The notes beneath the pieces were generated by a model. The model was not told the DNA's origin and searched no databases. It was given only the letters and a program-made list of their open reading frames with translations. The position numbers and the translations under genes are program-made. Shown piece by piece: positions 38,037 to 46,805 of a stretch of 64,000 nt of DNA; position 1 is the stretch's first letter; every line of letters starts with the position of its first letter. Origin of the DNA: Swaminathania salitolerans (lineage in GTDB: Bacteria > Pseudomonadota > Alphaproteobacteria > Acetobacterales > Acetobacteraceae); contig NZ_BJVC01000002.1 of assembly GCF_007988945.1 (NCBI RefSeq), forward strand, positions 248,001-312,000. The letters are read 5' to 3'.

Positions 38037-38963
38037 ATGAAAAAAGCCCTGCTTGCCGCCGCTACTCTCCTCTGTGCTCCCCTGTCAGCCCAGGCTGCCA
38101 CGGATACGGGTCCCATGCGCTTCGTCATGATCCCGAAGGCCGTTCATCCCTGGTTCGACAAGGCCAATAACGGCGCCCAGGCCGCCGCCGCTCTTCTGAG
38201 CAAGGCGACCGGTCGCCAGATCACCGTGGAGTATCGTGCGCCGCAAACCGCCGATGTCTCGACCCAGAACGACATCATCGAGCGGGCGATCGCCACCCAT
38301 CCCGACGGACTCATTCTCGATCTTCTCGACGAGAAGGGCAATCGCGCGACGATGCAGGAGGCGGTCGAGGAGAAGATCCCGATGACCGTGTTCGATTCCC
38401 TCCCGCCGGAAGGAATGAACATCACGGCTGTCGGCGCTGATTTCTGCGAGCAGGGAACCCTTGCGGCCGAGCGTCTCGCGAAGCTGATCGGCAACAAGGG
38501 CGAGGTCGCCATCATGATGGGCGTCCCCACCGCGCCCAATCACGCGCTGCGCGCGCGCTGCGAGCTCAAGGTCTTTTCGAAATATCCCGATATCAAGGTC
38601 GTCGCGACCGGGATCGACAATGACAGCATCGAGACGGCCCAGAAGCAGGCTTCGGCGATCATGCAGGCCCATCCCGATCTCGCAGGCTGGGTTGCGTGCG
38701 ATGCAGCCGGCCCCGTCGGGATCGGCCAGGCCATTCGCGAGAGCGGAAAGGTCGGGAAGGTCAAGGAAGTCGGCCTCGACAATCTCAACGACATGCTCCA
38801 GCTGATCAGGGACGGCGTGGTCGACTCATCGGCGTCGAGCCGTCCCGAGATGCAGGGATACTGGGCCGTCATCGCGGCGTGGCAGAAGGCCCTCGGGCAG
38901 CAGACACCCAAGAACATCGATACCGGCATCGATATCATCACGAAAAAAACGCTCTCCAAATAA
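38037..38963 (+). CDS. Sugar/polyol ABC transporter periplasmic binding protein
   Basis: The 308-residue protein has a clear signal peptide (MKKALLAAATLLCAPLSAQA, cut near residue 20) and a type I (RbsB-like) periplasmic-binding fold. Blocks FVMIPKAVHPWFDKANNG, VSTQNDIIERAIATHPDGLI and VGADFCEQGTLAAERLAKLI are typical of ribose/polyol-type binding proteins. It is followed by the ATPase and permease genes with small gaps, forming a complete importer. By position it corresponds to EryG of Brucella. The ligand may be erythritol, L-erythrulose or another polyol/ketose. Confidence 0.9.
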   Translation: MKKALLAAATLLCAPLSAQAATDTGPMRFVMIPKAVHPWFDKANNGAQAAAALLSKATGRQITVEYRAPQTADVSTQNDIIERAIATHPDGLILDLLDEKGNRATMQEAVEEKIPMTVFDSLPPEGMNITAVGADFCEQGTLAAERLAKLIGNKGEVAIMMGVPTAPNHALRARCELKVFSKYPDIKVVATGIDNDSIETAQKQASAIMQAHPDLAGWVACDAAGPVGIGQAIRESGKVGKVKEVGLDNLNDMLQLIRDGVVDSSASSRPEMQGYWAVIAAWQKALGQQTPKNIDTGIDIITKKTLSK

Positions 38964-38980
38964 ACGATGGAGACGGGACA

Positions 38981-40486
38981 ATGGTCCTTCTCAAAGCAAC
39001 GGGTATCCGCAAATCCTATCCGGGAGTTGTCGCCCTGGACCATATCGACCTCACGCTCGAACCCGGCAAGGTCCATATCCTTGCCGGTGAGAACGGCGCG
39101 GGCAAATCGACGCTGATCAAGACCTTGTCCGGGCTCGTCCGTCCCGATGAGGGAGCACTCGCCATCGAGGATGGCGATGCGCTCCAGGAGCCGCGTCTGT
39201 TCCAGCGTGTCGCCTATGTTCCCCAGGAACTGAATCTCTTTCCCTATCTTACCGTCGCCGAAAACATGTTCATGCCCTTCGGGCGGAGCGGCTTCGGGAC
39301 GATCACCGTTTCCGAAAAGGCCATGGAGCGCGAGGCGGAGAAATTCATCTCCCGCTTCGGCATTCATGCCCGCGCCGATCAGAAGGTGGCCGATATCAGC
39401 GTTCCGGATCAGCAGCTTCTCCAGATCGCCCGCGCGGCGACCCAGGAGGAATTCAGGATCATGATCCTGGACGAGCCGACCTCGTCGCTGACAGCGAAGG
39501 AAACGGAACGGCTCTTCCGCATCGTCAACGACCTGCGTGACAAGGGCATCGCCATCGTCTTCGTCTCTCACAAGATGGAGGAGATCTTCTCTCTCGGAGA
39601 CACCGTCACCGTGCTTCGGAACGGCCGCAGCGTCGGCACCTTCCCGATGGCGGACATGACGGAAAGCGAGCTGATCCGTCTCATGTCGGGCAGCACGGTC
39701 AAGCTGGACGAGCAATTCCAGTCGCGCAGCGAAACGCGCGACGACGATGTCATCCTGTCGGTGGAGGGGCTGTCGGGCCCCGGATTCGACGATGTGTCCT
39801 TCACCCTCCGTCGAGGCGAGATCCTCGGTTTTGCGGGCCTCGTGGGCGCCGGACGCTCCGAAGTGATGCAGACGATGTTCGGCTTCCGGAAAGCGCGCGC
39901 GGGCCGCGTGATGCTCGAAGGGAAGGAGATCGCCCGCAACCGCCCGGACAAGGCGGTCAGGGCCGGAATGATGTATCTGTCGGAAGAGCGCAAGCATCAC
40001 GGCATTTTCCCCATGCTCAGCGTGCGCGAGAATATCGCTCTGGCGGTGACCGGCGCGATCACGAAAGGCGGGCTCATTTCCGGCGCCCGCGAAACCGCGA
40101 CCGTATCGGACATCATCGGCCGGTTCGATGTACGGACGTCCTCGCCCGAAAAGAAGATCATGTTCCTCTCGGGCGGAAACCAGCAGAAAGCGATCATCGG
40201 GCGGGCAATGGCCCGCAAGCCGCGGCTGCTGATTTTCGACGAACCGACGAAGGGTATCGATATCGGAACGAAGTTCCAGATCTACCGGATCATGCAGACT
40301 CTTGCCGAAGAAGGCGTGGGGATCATTCTCGTTTCCTCGGAAATGAGTGAACTCCAGCGTTGCGCGAACCGGATCGTCACCATGTATGCCGGCCAGATCA
40401 ACGGTTCGTTCGATCATGCCGACACAGATGTCAGCACCTTGGTAGCCGCCATCATCGGCTCGCCGGAGACCAGCCATGTCGCCTGA
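38981..40486 (+). CDS. Sugar/polyol ABC transporter ATP-binding protein (two-domain, RbsA/EryE type)
   Basis: The 501-residue protein has two ABC domains. The first has Walker A GENGAGKST at 36-44 and MILDEPTSSL. The second has a degenerate Walker A (GLVGAGRSEVMQ) but a normal signature LSGGNQQKAIIGRAM and LIFDEPTKGID, as usual in RbsA-type proteins. It drives import by the permease encoded next. The start ATG 38981 follows a GGAG at 38969-38972. It overlaps the permease gene by 11 bases. Confidence 0.94.
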   Translation: MVLLKATGIRKSYPGVVALDHIDLTLEPGKVHILAGENGAGKSTLIKTLSGLVRPDEGALAIEDGDALQEPRLFQRVAYVPQELNLFPYLTVAENMFMPFGRSGFGTITVSEKAMEREAEKFISRFGIHARADQKVADISVPDQQLLQIARAATQEEFRIMILDEPTSSLTAKETERLFRIVNDLRDKGIAIVFVSHKMEEIFSLGDTVTVLRNGRSVGTFPMADMTESELIRLMSGSTVKLDEQFQSRSETRDDDVILSVEGLSGPGFDDVSFTLRRGEILGFAGLVGAGRSEVMQTMFGFRKARAGRVMLEGKEIARNRPDKAVRAGMMYLSEERKHHGIFPMLSVRENIALAVTGAITKGGLISGARETATVSDIIGRFDVRTSSPEKKIMFLSGGNQQKAIIGRAMARKPRLLIFDEPTKGIDIGTKFQIYRIMQTLAEEGVGIILVSSEMSELQRCANRIVTMYAGQINGSFDHADTDVSTLVAAIIGSPETSHVA

Positions 40487-41501
40487 AACCTCGCCAGCAC
40501 CGGCCCCCGCATCGGGCGCCCAGCTTCCACCGCCGCCCTCGCTGGCGGACCGGATCAAGACAGTGGCGGCCAATCCGCTTTGCGGCGTGGTCGTCGCGCT
40601 CGTCGTGATCTTCGTCCTTTCCTGCCTGTTATCCGCGCATTTTCTCACAGCCTTCAACATGAAGATCATCGCCCGGTCGCTCGCCTTCGTGGGGCTCGTG
40701 ACCATCGGCCAGGCCATTCTGATGATCCTCGGCGAACTCGATCTTTCCGTCGGCGCCATAGGCGGCCTGTCCGGCGTTGCCGGCGGACTCTTCATGGTGC
40801 AGTTCGGCCTCGATCCGTGGCTGTCTCTCGTGCTCTGTCTCGCGCTCGGCACGGCATGCGGATTGCTCAACGGCGTTCTCATCACGCAGCTCCGCCTTCA
40901 TTCGCTCGTGCTCACGATCGGCATGGCGGGTGTGTACGGCGGTGCCAATCTCGTTCTGACCAAGGGCGTCGCCATTACGGGCATACCGGGAGCCATCTCG
41001 TTTCTGGGGCGCGGCATGATGTTCGGTCTTCCGGTGCCGTTCGTCATCCTTCTCGTCTGTCTCGCCATCGTCTCCTTCGTGATGCTGCGCACGCCGCTCG
41101 GTCGCTATGTCTATGCCATCGGCAGCAACAAGGCCGCGGCACGCATGCTCGGCATCCGGGTCGACGCGATCCGGATCTGTGCCTTCGCCAGTGCGGGGTT
41201 TCTCTCGGCACTCGCAGGAATCGTCATGGTCGCCCGACTGGGTACGGCGCAGCCCTCGATCGGCGATACCTGGGTGCTCGCTCCGATCGCCGCTGCGGTA
41301 ATCGGCGGCGTCGCAACCACCGGCGGGCTCGGCAGCCCCTTCGGCGCCGTGCTGGGAGCCGTCATCATCGGCATCATCGAGAATGTCATCGTGCTGTTCG
41401 GTATCTCGCCCTACTGGCAGTCGATCGTCAGCGGCGGGATCGTCGTTGCTGCGATCTCGTTCGACTCCGTCGCCCGCCGCTACTTCAACCGGGAGGCCTG
41501 A
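40476..41501 (+). CDS. Sugar/polyol ABC transporter permease (RbsC/EryF type)
   Basis: The 341-residue membrane protein has about eight to ten hydrophobic helices after a Pro/Ala-rich N-terminal tail. The block GELDLSVGAIGGLSGVAGGL and the cytoplasmic coupling loop with GSNKAAARMLGIRVD are hallmarks of BPD_transp_2 permeases such as RbsC. Overlap with the ATPase gene shows translational coupling. The last gene of the set, the DhaK-DhaL kinase, begins 40 bases later. Confidence 0.93.
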   Translation: MSPETSPAPAPASGAQLPPPPSLADRIKTVAANPLCGVVVALVVIFVLSCLLSAHFLTAFNMKIIARSLAFVGLVTIGQAILMILGELDLSVGAIGGLSGVAGGLFMVQFGLDPWLSLVLCLALGTACGLLNGVLITQLRLHSLVLTIGMAGVYGGANLVLTKGVAITGIPGAISFLGRGMMFGLPVPFVILLVCLAIVSFVMLRTPLGRYVYAIGSNKAAARMLGIRVDAIRICAFASAGFLSALAGIVMVARLGTAQPSIGDTWVLAPIAAAVIGGVATTGGLGSPFGAVLGAVIIGIIENVIVLFGISPYWQSIVSGGIVVAAISFDSVARRYFNREA

Positions 41502-41541
41502 CGGCCTCTCCCGGGTCCTCACCTATCAGGGAGCCATCTCC

Positions 41542-43263
41542 ATGACCAAGATCTGCGGCGATGCCGAAAATTTCGCGACATCCGCCCTGCGGGGTTTCGC
41601 CGATATCCACCGCGATATCGTAAGGCTCGTACGAGGGGGCGTGATCCGGTCCCGTCCGGCCACCCGAGGGAAGGTAAGTCTCGTCGTCGGGGGTGGATCG
41701 GGCCATTTCCCGGCCTTCAACGGTTATGTCGGCAAGGGCTTCGCCGATGCCTCCGTTGCAGGCGATGTGTTCGCCTCTCCCTCGACCCAGGCCATTCTGC
41801 GCATCGCGCGGGAAGCCCATCTCGGTGGCGGCGTCATTCTCGGTTATGGCAACTACGCCGGTGACGTCCTCAATTTCAGCATCGCAGCCGAGCGTCTGAG
41901 GGCCGAGGGCATCGATACCCGCATGATCGCGACGACGGACGACATTGCCAGCGCGCCCGAAGACGAGGCACCGCGACGGCGTGGCACCGCCGGGGATCTG
42001 CCCGTCTTCAAGATCATTGGCGCCGCGGCCGAAGAGGGCATGACCCTCGATCAGGTCGAGGCGATCGGAAAGCACGCAAACGCCCGTACACGGACCTTCG
42101 GCGTCGCTTTCGACGGATGCACCTTGCCGGGAGAAAAGGAAAAGCTCTTCCATGTTCCGGATGGCCGCATGGCCATCGGGCTCGGGGTGCATGGCGAGCC
42201 GGGCATCGACGAGACGGATGTGTTGAGTGCGGAAGCGCTGGCGAGCCTGCTCTGCGACCGTCTGCTTCGCGAAGCACCGGCAGGGGGCGGCTCACGCATC
42301 ACGGCGGTCCTGAACGGGCTGGGCGCGACGAAATACGAGGAGCTCTTCGTGTTGTGGGAGGCGATCATCCCGCATCTCGAGAACGCTGGCTATACGGTCA
42401 TCGCACCACTTGCCGGGGAATACATCACCAGCCTCGACATGGCCGGGTGCTCTCTCACCATCGTCTGGCTCGACGAGGAACTCGAGCGACTGTGGCGCGC
42501 GCCCGTGGAATCCGCGGCATTCCGGCGCGACCTCGTCTCAGGTTCGTTCACGGGGGGAACGCCTTCGCCTGCGGATATTCCCTCCGCCTACATGAAATCC
42601 CTGACAGAGGCGGGGCGTCAGGGCGGGCGCTGCGTCGCAACCGTCATGCACAAACTGTCCCTGGCGCTGAGTGCCGCCGAACATGAACTCGGACAGATCG
42701 ACGCCCTGGCAGGCGATGGCGATCATGGGCAGGGAATGGCCCGGGGCGCAGGCGCTGCCGCCCGGGCGGCTCTGGCCGCCGTCGATGCCGGAGCGGGCCC
42801 CGCTTCCGTCCTTGCGGCCGCTGCCGATGCATGGGCCGATCGGGCCGGCGGAACGTCGGGCGCTCTGTGGGGGGCCGGACTTTTCGCCTTCAGCACGGCA
42901 TTCGACGACGCAGCCGCTCCGGACGCGCAAAGCATTGCCACCGGTCTGCGCCGCGCCATGGAGAAAATCATGGCGCTGGGCAAGGCACGTCCCGGCGACA
43001 AGACGCTCATGGATGCGCTTCATCCTCTGGTGGAGACTTTCGAAGACAATCTGCGCAAGGGCGAGCCGATCGCCCGGTCCTGGCAGGATGCCGCCATCGT
43101 CTCGATGGAAGCCGCCGAAGCGACGAAGGATCTTCTTCCGCGTCTGGGGCGCGCCCGCACCCACGGCGAACGAAGCAAGGGCCATCCTGATGCAGGGGCG
43201 ATCTCTCTTGCGCTTTGCGCACGGGTCGTCGGGGAGGAGCTGGCAGCGCTGTCGTTGCGCTAG
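41542..43263 (+). CDS. Dihydroxyacetone/erythrulose kinase, DhaK-DhaL fusion (LerK-like candidate)
   Basis: The 573-residue protein fuses DhaK (1-~330) and DhaL (~355-573), the ATP-dependent kinase form. In DhaK, GGGSGHFPAFNGYVGKG and His217 in GLGVHGEPG, which binds the ketose covalently, are present. In DhaL, GDGDHGQGM gives the Asp residues for Mg-ATP (about 392, 394), with GGTSGALWG after. The family includes dihydroxyacetone kinase, L-erythrulose 1-kinase (LerK) and D-erythrulose 4-kinase (DerK). The adjacent EryH- and EryI-like isomerases favour L-erythrulose as substrate, by inference. Plain dihydroxyacetone kinase is the alternative, since these bacteria also make dihydroxyacetone from glycerol. 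Confidence 0.88.
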   Translation: MTKICGDAENFATSALRGFADIHRDIVRLVRGGVIRSRPATRGKVSLVVGGGSGHFPAFNGYVGKGFADASVAGDVFASPSTQAILRIAREAHLGGGVILGYGNYAGDVLNFSIAAERLRAEGIDTRMIATTDDIASAPEDEAPRRRGTAGDLPVFKIIGAAAEEGMTLDQVEAIGKHANARTRTFGVAFDGCTLPGEKEKLFHVPDGRMAIGLGVHGEPGIDETDVLSAEALASLLCDRLLREAPAGGGSRITAVLNGLGATKYEELFVLWEAIIPHLENAGYTVIAPLAGEYITSLDMAGCSLTIVWLDEELERLWRAPVESAAFRRDLVSGSFTGGTPSPADIPSAYMKSLTEAGRQGGRCVATVMHKLSLALSAAEHELGQIDALAGDGDHGQGMARGAGAAARAALAAVDAGAGPASVLAAAADAWADRAGGTSGALWGAGLFAFSTAFDDAAAPDAQSIATGLRRAMEKIMALGKARPGDKTLMDALHPLVETFEDNLRKGEPIARSWQDAAIVSMEAAEATKDLLPRLGRARTHGERSKGHPDAGAISLALCARVVGEELAALSLR

Positions 43264-43533
43264 GGCGCGCAACACCTCCGGGCGGGCTGAGCGCCACGCC
43301 TGCCCGGAGATTGCCGCTCCTGTTTTGCGGATCGCCCGCCCCGTTGGATCGTGTCCGGGGCCGAGGCCAGGGCCGGGAGCGAGGGGCGGGGTCTTGCTCC
43401 GCCTTGTCCGGACAGAGAGGTCCTGCTCCGGAAAACGCCCACCGGAACGCGCAGGACCCTGCAGCCCGACCGGGTGTCCGGGTCGATATGCTGCATATCG
43501 CGTTGCACACCCTGTTCCCGGGTTTCCCTCAGG

Positions 43534-43580
43534 TTTTCCACATCCTTACCCACGGACACATCCACGAAATCTGTGGGTAA
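43534..43580. other. Cluster of DnaA-box-like 9-mers in a ~420-base gap
   Basis: The gap 43264-43681 shows no convincing gene. Within it, TTTTCCACA (43534-43542) fits TTWTNCACA, TTACCCACG (43546-43554) differs at two places from TTATCCACA, and TGTGGGTAA (43572-43580) reads TTACCCACA on the other strand. The last two are also the arms of an imperfect 11-bp inverted repeat (43546-43556 with 43570-43580). It could be a DnaA-binding patch or simply a terminator hairpin after the kinase gene. Confidence 0.35.
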
Positions 43581-43681
43581 ACGGCGCGACCGGGGAAAGG
43601 CGCGTCTCCTGTGAGACAGAGTGGTTCAGCTGAGGGAAAAGGCGGACGCCCCGTTCCGGGGGCCGCATCGGCAGAGGACGA

Positions 43682-45094
43682 TCAGTCCCGCCTTTCCCGC
43701 GCGAAGTTCGAGTTATGCCGCGAATAGAACCAGTATGTCGCAAAGCCGAGCACAGCATAGGCGCATAGCAGCAAGGCCGGGACCGGATTGCCCCGTATCA
43801 GGGCACGCGCCATATCCGCAAAGAGCGGGGCGATCATGACGACGCAGAAGATCATGCCGAGCGTGGGGGCAATGCCGATCCACCATCCTCCGATCGTCAC
43901 GCCGCCAAGAGGAACGCTGAAGCTGCGCGGCATCTCCGGATGCATGTTGCGCTGCCAGATCACGGTGAAACAGACGATACCGAATGCCGCAGCCGTTCCG
44001 ATACTGACCAGATCGCTGATGACGTCGATCGGCAGAATGGCGGCTGCGAGAGCGACGAGGAGTCCGAGCAGGATCGTCCCGGTCCAGGGCGTTCGAAAAC
44101 GGGGATGCACGTAGGAGAAGACCGGCGGGAGCAGACCGTCGCGGCTCATGGCGAAAAAGATGCGCGTCTGACCGTAGAGAAGGCCGAGCAGCACCGAGCA
44201 GAGACCGATCGTCGCACCGAGATTGACGAAAAGCGCGAGCCAGGGCTGCTTCATGGCCCTGACAGCGATCGCCAGCGGATCGGCGACGTTCAGCTCACGA
44301 TAGGGGACGATCCCGATCAGTACCGAAGCGACGCAGACATAAACGAGGGTACAGATGACGAGGCTTCCGATGATCCCGATCGGGACATCCCGTCTCGGGT
44401 TACGGGCTTCGGCGGATGCCGTGGAGACCGCCTCGAACCCGACATAGGCGAAGAAGATGATCGAGGCGGCACGAAACATGCCCGGTACGCCGTACTGGAA
44501 CCCGCCCTGATATTCGGGGATGAACGGATGCCAATAGGCCGGATGCAGCGCAAAGAGACCGCAACCGACGAACAGGGCCAGAACACCGACCTTTATGAAG
44601 ACGATGACCGTATTCACCCGCGCGGATTCCTGAACGCCGCGAACGAGGCAGGCTGTCACCACGGCTATGGCAAGGGTCGCGACGAGATCGAAACGCCATC
44701 CGGCCGTTATGACCATGCCGCCACTGCCGGGGACAGTCTGGAAGGTCGCCTGACGAAACGCTGCCGGAACGTGCACCCCGAAGCCCGAGAGCAGGCTCGA
44801 CGCATATCCTGAAAGGCCGGAAGCGACCGCAGCGCAGGAGATTCCATATTCCAGGAGAAGCAGCCACCCGACGGTCCAGGCCGCTCTCTCTCCCATCGAC
44901 ACATAGGCATAGGAATAGGCGGAACCGGAAACCGGCAGGCTGGATGCAAGCTCTCCGTAGGAAAAGGCCGTGAAGAGGCAGGCGAGCGCGGCGATGACGA
45001 AGGAGACGAGAATGGACGGCCCGGCATATTCCGCGGCCGCAGTTCCGGTCATAACATAGATCCCGGCCCCGATCGTCGAGCCGACACCGAGCAT
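43682..45094 (-). CDS. APC-family (cationic) amino acid permease with displaced or broken start
   Basis: From the first in-frame ATG (45094) the protein has 470 residues and about twelve membrane helices, beginning MLGVGSTIGAGIYVMTG, the typical first helix of the CAT subfamily of amino acid transporters. Homologous-looking sequence continues upstream in the same frame (for instance ADYETNGLKRSLTATQLV) to about 45220, but contains no ATG, GTG or TTG. An ATG at 45239 lies in another frame, and removing one C from the TTCC at 45230-45227 would join it as MGDFKIPDLATPPS. Either a one-base insertion near the start has occurred or a rare start is used. The amino acid carried is not known. Confidence 0.85.
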   Translation of the reverse strand: MLGVGSTIGAGIYVMTGTAAAEYAGPSILVSFVIAALACLFTAFSYGELASSLPVSGSAYSYAYVSMGERAAWTVGWLLLLEYGISCAAVASGLSGYASSLLSGFGVHVPAAFRQATFQTVPGSGGMVITAGWRFDLVATLAIAVVTACLVRGVQESARVNTVIVFIKVGVLALFVGCGLFALHPAYWHPFIPEYQGGFQYGVPGMFRAASIIFFAYVGFEAVSTASAEARNPRRDVPIGIIGSLVICTLVYVCVASVLIGIVPYRELNVADPLAIAVRAMKQPWLALFVNLGATIGLCSVLLGLLYGQTRIFFAMSRDGLLPPVFSYVHPRFRTPWTGTILLGLLVALAAAILPIDVISDLVSIGTAAAFGIVCFTVIWQRNMHPEMPRSFSVPLGGVTIGGWWIGIAPTLGMIFCVVMIAPLFADMARALIRGNPVPALLLCAYAVLGFATYWFYSRHNSNFARERRD

Positions 45095-45247
45095 AACCAG
45101 TTGGGTCGCGGTGAGCGAACGTTTCAGTCCGTTCGTCTCGTAATCGGCATTGATCTGCGCGAGGGTCTTGCGACGCGCTGCGATCGACGGGGGAAGGGAA
45201 GGAGGTGTGGCCAGGTCAGGAATTTTGGAAGTCGCCCATGTCTAAAG

Positions 45248-45269
45248 GGCCGATCATGCCCGATCGGCC
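45248..45269. repeat. Perfect inverted repeat upstream of the APC permease gene
   Basis: GGCCGATC (45248-45255) and GATCGGCC (45262-45269) form an 8-bp stem with a 6-base loop, between the uppP stop and the permease start. It may be the uppP terminator, although no T-run follows on the minus strand, or an operator. A second small inverted repeat, AACGAA/TTCGTT, is at about 45275-45291. Confidence 0.4.
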
Positions 45270-45342
45270 ACGGAAACGAAACTTATTTCGTTGTCAAAAG
45301 AGTGTCAGGATAGGAATAGGTCCGAACCGGGATAGGCCGGAC

Positions 45343-46188
45343 TCAGAAGAACGTCAGAACGACGAGTGAGAAGATGCCGGCCCCCATGCAGTAGAAGGCA
45401 AACGGAGACAGCGCCCAGCGCTCATGATCGCGGAAATAGCGCAGAAGGACTGCCGTACTGATCAGGGCCGTGATTCCTGCCGCGATCGCCGCGATGACCG
45501 AGATCGATATCATCTCATGGCTGACCGTCATGTGACGAAGCTTGAAAGCCTCGTGAACCGTGGCCGCGAAAACGGCCGGCTGTGCCATGAGCAAAGAGAA
45601 TCTGGCCGAGGTCTCGTGGTTCAGGCCGCAGAGCAGGCCCGCATTGATCGTCGAGCCCGAGCGGGAGATGCCCGGGAAGAGGGCGAGGCACTGCCAGAAC
45701 CCGATGATCAGGGCATCGCGGCCCGACATGTCGGCGATCGCACGCTGGGGGCGCTTCCCCTTGTAGGAGCGCATCCATTCCGTGACGATCAGGATCAGAC
45801 CGTTGAGGAAGAGGAAAAACGCGACGATGAGCGGTGTCCCGAAGATCACCTTCAGACGATGTTCGAAAAAATAGCCGAAACAGACGACTGGCAGGGTCGC
45901 GACGATGAGCAGGACGAGGATCCGGATCGACTCCTCCCGGCGTTCCGCACCGTATCGCCCCAGAACGCCTGCCGCGATCGCCAGCCAGTCGCGCCAGAAG
46001 AAACACAACAGCGCCACGAGCGTGCCGAAATGCAGCATGGTCAGAAAGGGAAGAAACAGATCGCTGCGCTCGTCCAGAGGCCAGTGAAGCAATGCGGGAA
46101 GCAGCACCGCATGTCCGAGGCTGCTGACCGGGAAAAGTTCGGTCAGTCCCTGAACAACAGCGAGGAACAAGGCTTGAAGCAGCGTCAT
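45343..46188 (-). CDS. uppP: Undecaprenyl-diphosphatase UppP (BacA)
   Basis: This 281-residue membrane protein dephosphorylates undecaprenyl pyrophosphate, recycling the lipid carrier for peptidoglycan and O-antigen; it also gives bacitracin resistance. Both signatures are present: VQGLTELFPVSSLGHAVL (Glu17 region) and FPGISRSGSTINAGLL. About eight membrane helices are seen, as in the known BacA structures. The length is normal. It is monocistronic and divergent from the MlaD-like gene. Confidence 0.95.
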   Translation of the reverse strand: MTLLQALFLAVVQGLTELFPVSSLGHAVLLPALLHWPLDERSDLFLPFLTMLHFGTLVALLCFFWRDWLAIAAGVLGRYGAERREESIRILVLLIVATLPVVCFGYFFEHRLKVIFGTPLIVAFFLFLNGLILIVTEWMRSYKGKRPQRAIADMSGRDALIIGFWQCLALFPGISRSGSTINAGLLCGLNHETSARFSLLMAQPAVFAATVHEAFKLRHMTVSHEMISISVIAAIAAGITALISTAVLLRYFRDHERWALSPFAFYCMGAGIFSLVVLTFF

Positions 46189-46319
46189 GTGAGCTCGATA
46201 CGATGATAAATTATGCCTTCTCCTGCCTCACTGCGCTCCGCTTCGCAAGCCCGTGCTTGACCGGGCGCCCCAGCCGCGCGATGAACTGCGTTCGGGACAC
46301 TGACGGGATAAAGGCGCCG

Positions 46320-46772
46320 ATGGCTGCAAAAAACAGAGGCGGAGCGATCCTGGCGAGCACGATCGTGCTCGGGGTCGCCGCGGGTTTCCTGATCTATGCG
46401 GGTGCGCAGCGTCATGGCCCGGCCGGAGATACCCAGAGACTTCACGCCCGCTTCGTATCGGCCAACGGGTTGTCGCGCGGAGCGTCCGTCGTACTCGCCG
46501 GAGTCAGGGTCGGAACAGTGTCGCGGATTTCCCTCGATCCGGGGACCCAGATGGCCATGGTCGATTTCTCGATCGACAGGAATCTGCGTCTGCCTGTCGA
46601 TACGGCCCTCAGCATCGCCGCCCCGTCGATGACCTCGGATAACGCCCTTCAGATCGCCCCGGGGAAGTCCAGGCAGTTTCTCGCAGCGAACACGACCATC
46701 ACCGATACGCGCGCGCCGAGCTCGCTCGAACAGCAGGTCAGCAATTATATCTTCGGTTCGGGAATCCAGTAG
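46320..46772 (+). CDS. MlaD-like MCE-domain protein
   Basis: The 150-residue protein has an N-terminal membrane anchor (ASTIVLGVAAGFLIYAGAQR, about 12-31) and one MCE domain (about 40-125) with LHARFVSANGLSRGASVVLAG-type and VGTVSRISLDPG blocks. This is the architecture of MlaD, the hexameric periplasmic part of the Mla phospholipid transport system. MlaF, MlaE, MlaB and MlaC genes are not adjacent, so the gene is separated from the usual operon within this window. ATG 46320 is used; ATG 46281 in the same frame is possible. Confidence 0.85.
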   Translation: MAAKNRGGAILASTIVLGVAAGFLIYAGAQRHGPAGDTQRLHARFVSANGLSRGASVVLAGVRVGTVSRISLDPGTQMAMVDFSIDRNLRLPVDTALSIAAPSMTSDNALQIAPGKSRQFLAANTTITDTRAPSSLEQQVSNYIFGSGIQ

Positions 46773-46805
46773 CGTCCGGACGCGCTCGGGCCGGGCCGCT
46801 TCGGA

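Noticed and set aside
38540-40885. A 781-codon open frame antisense to the ABC transporter genes
   Set aside because: It covers three well-supported genes on the plus strand and shows no protein family.
43264-43681. Short frames in the gap after the DhaK-DhaL kinase
   Set aside because: None has a ribosome site or protein-like composition; the region is better read as non-coding.
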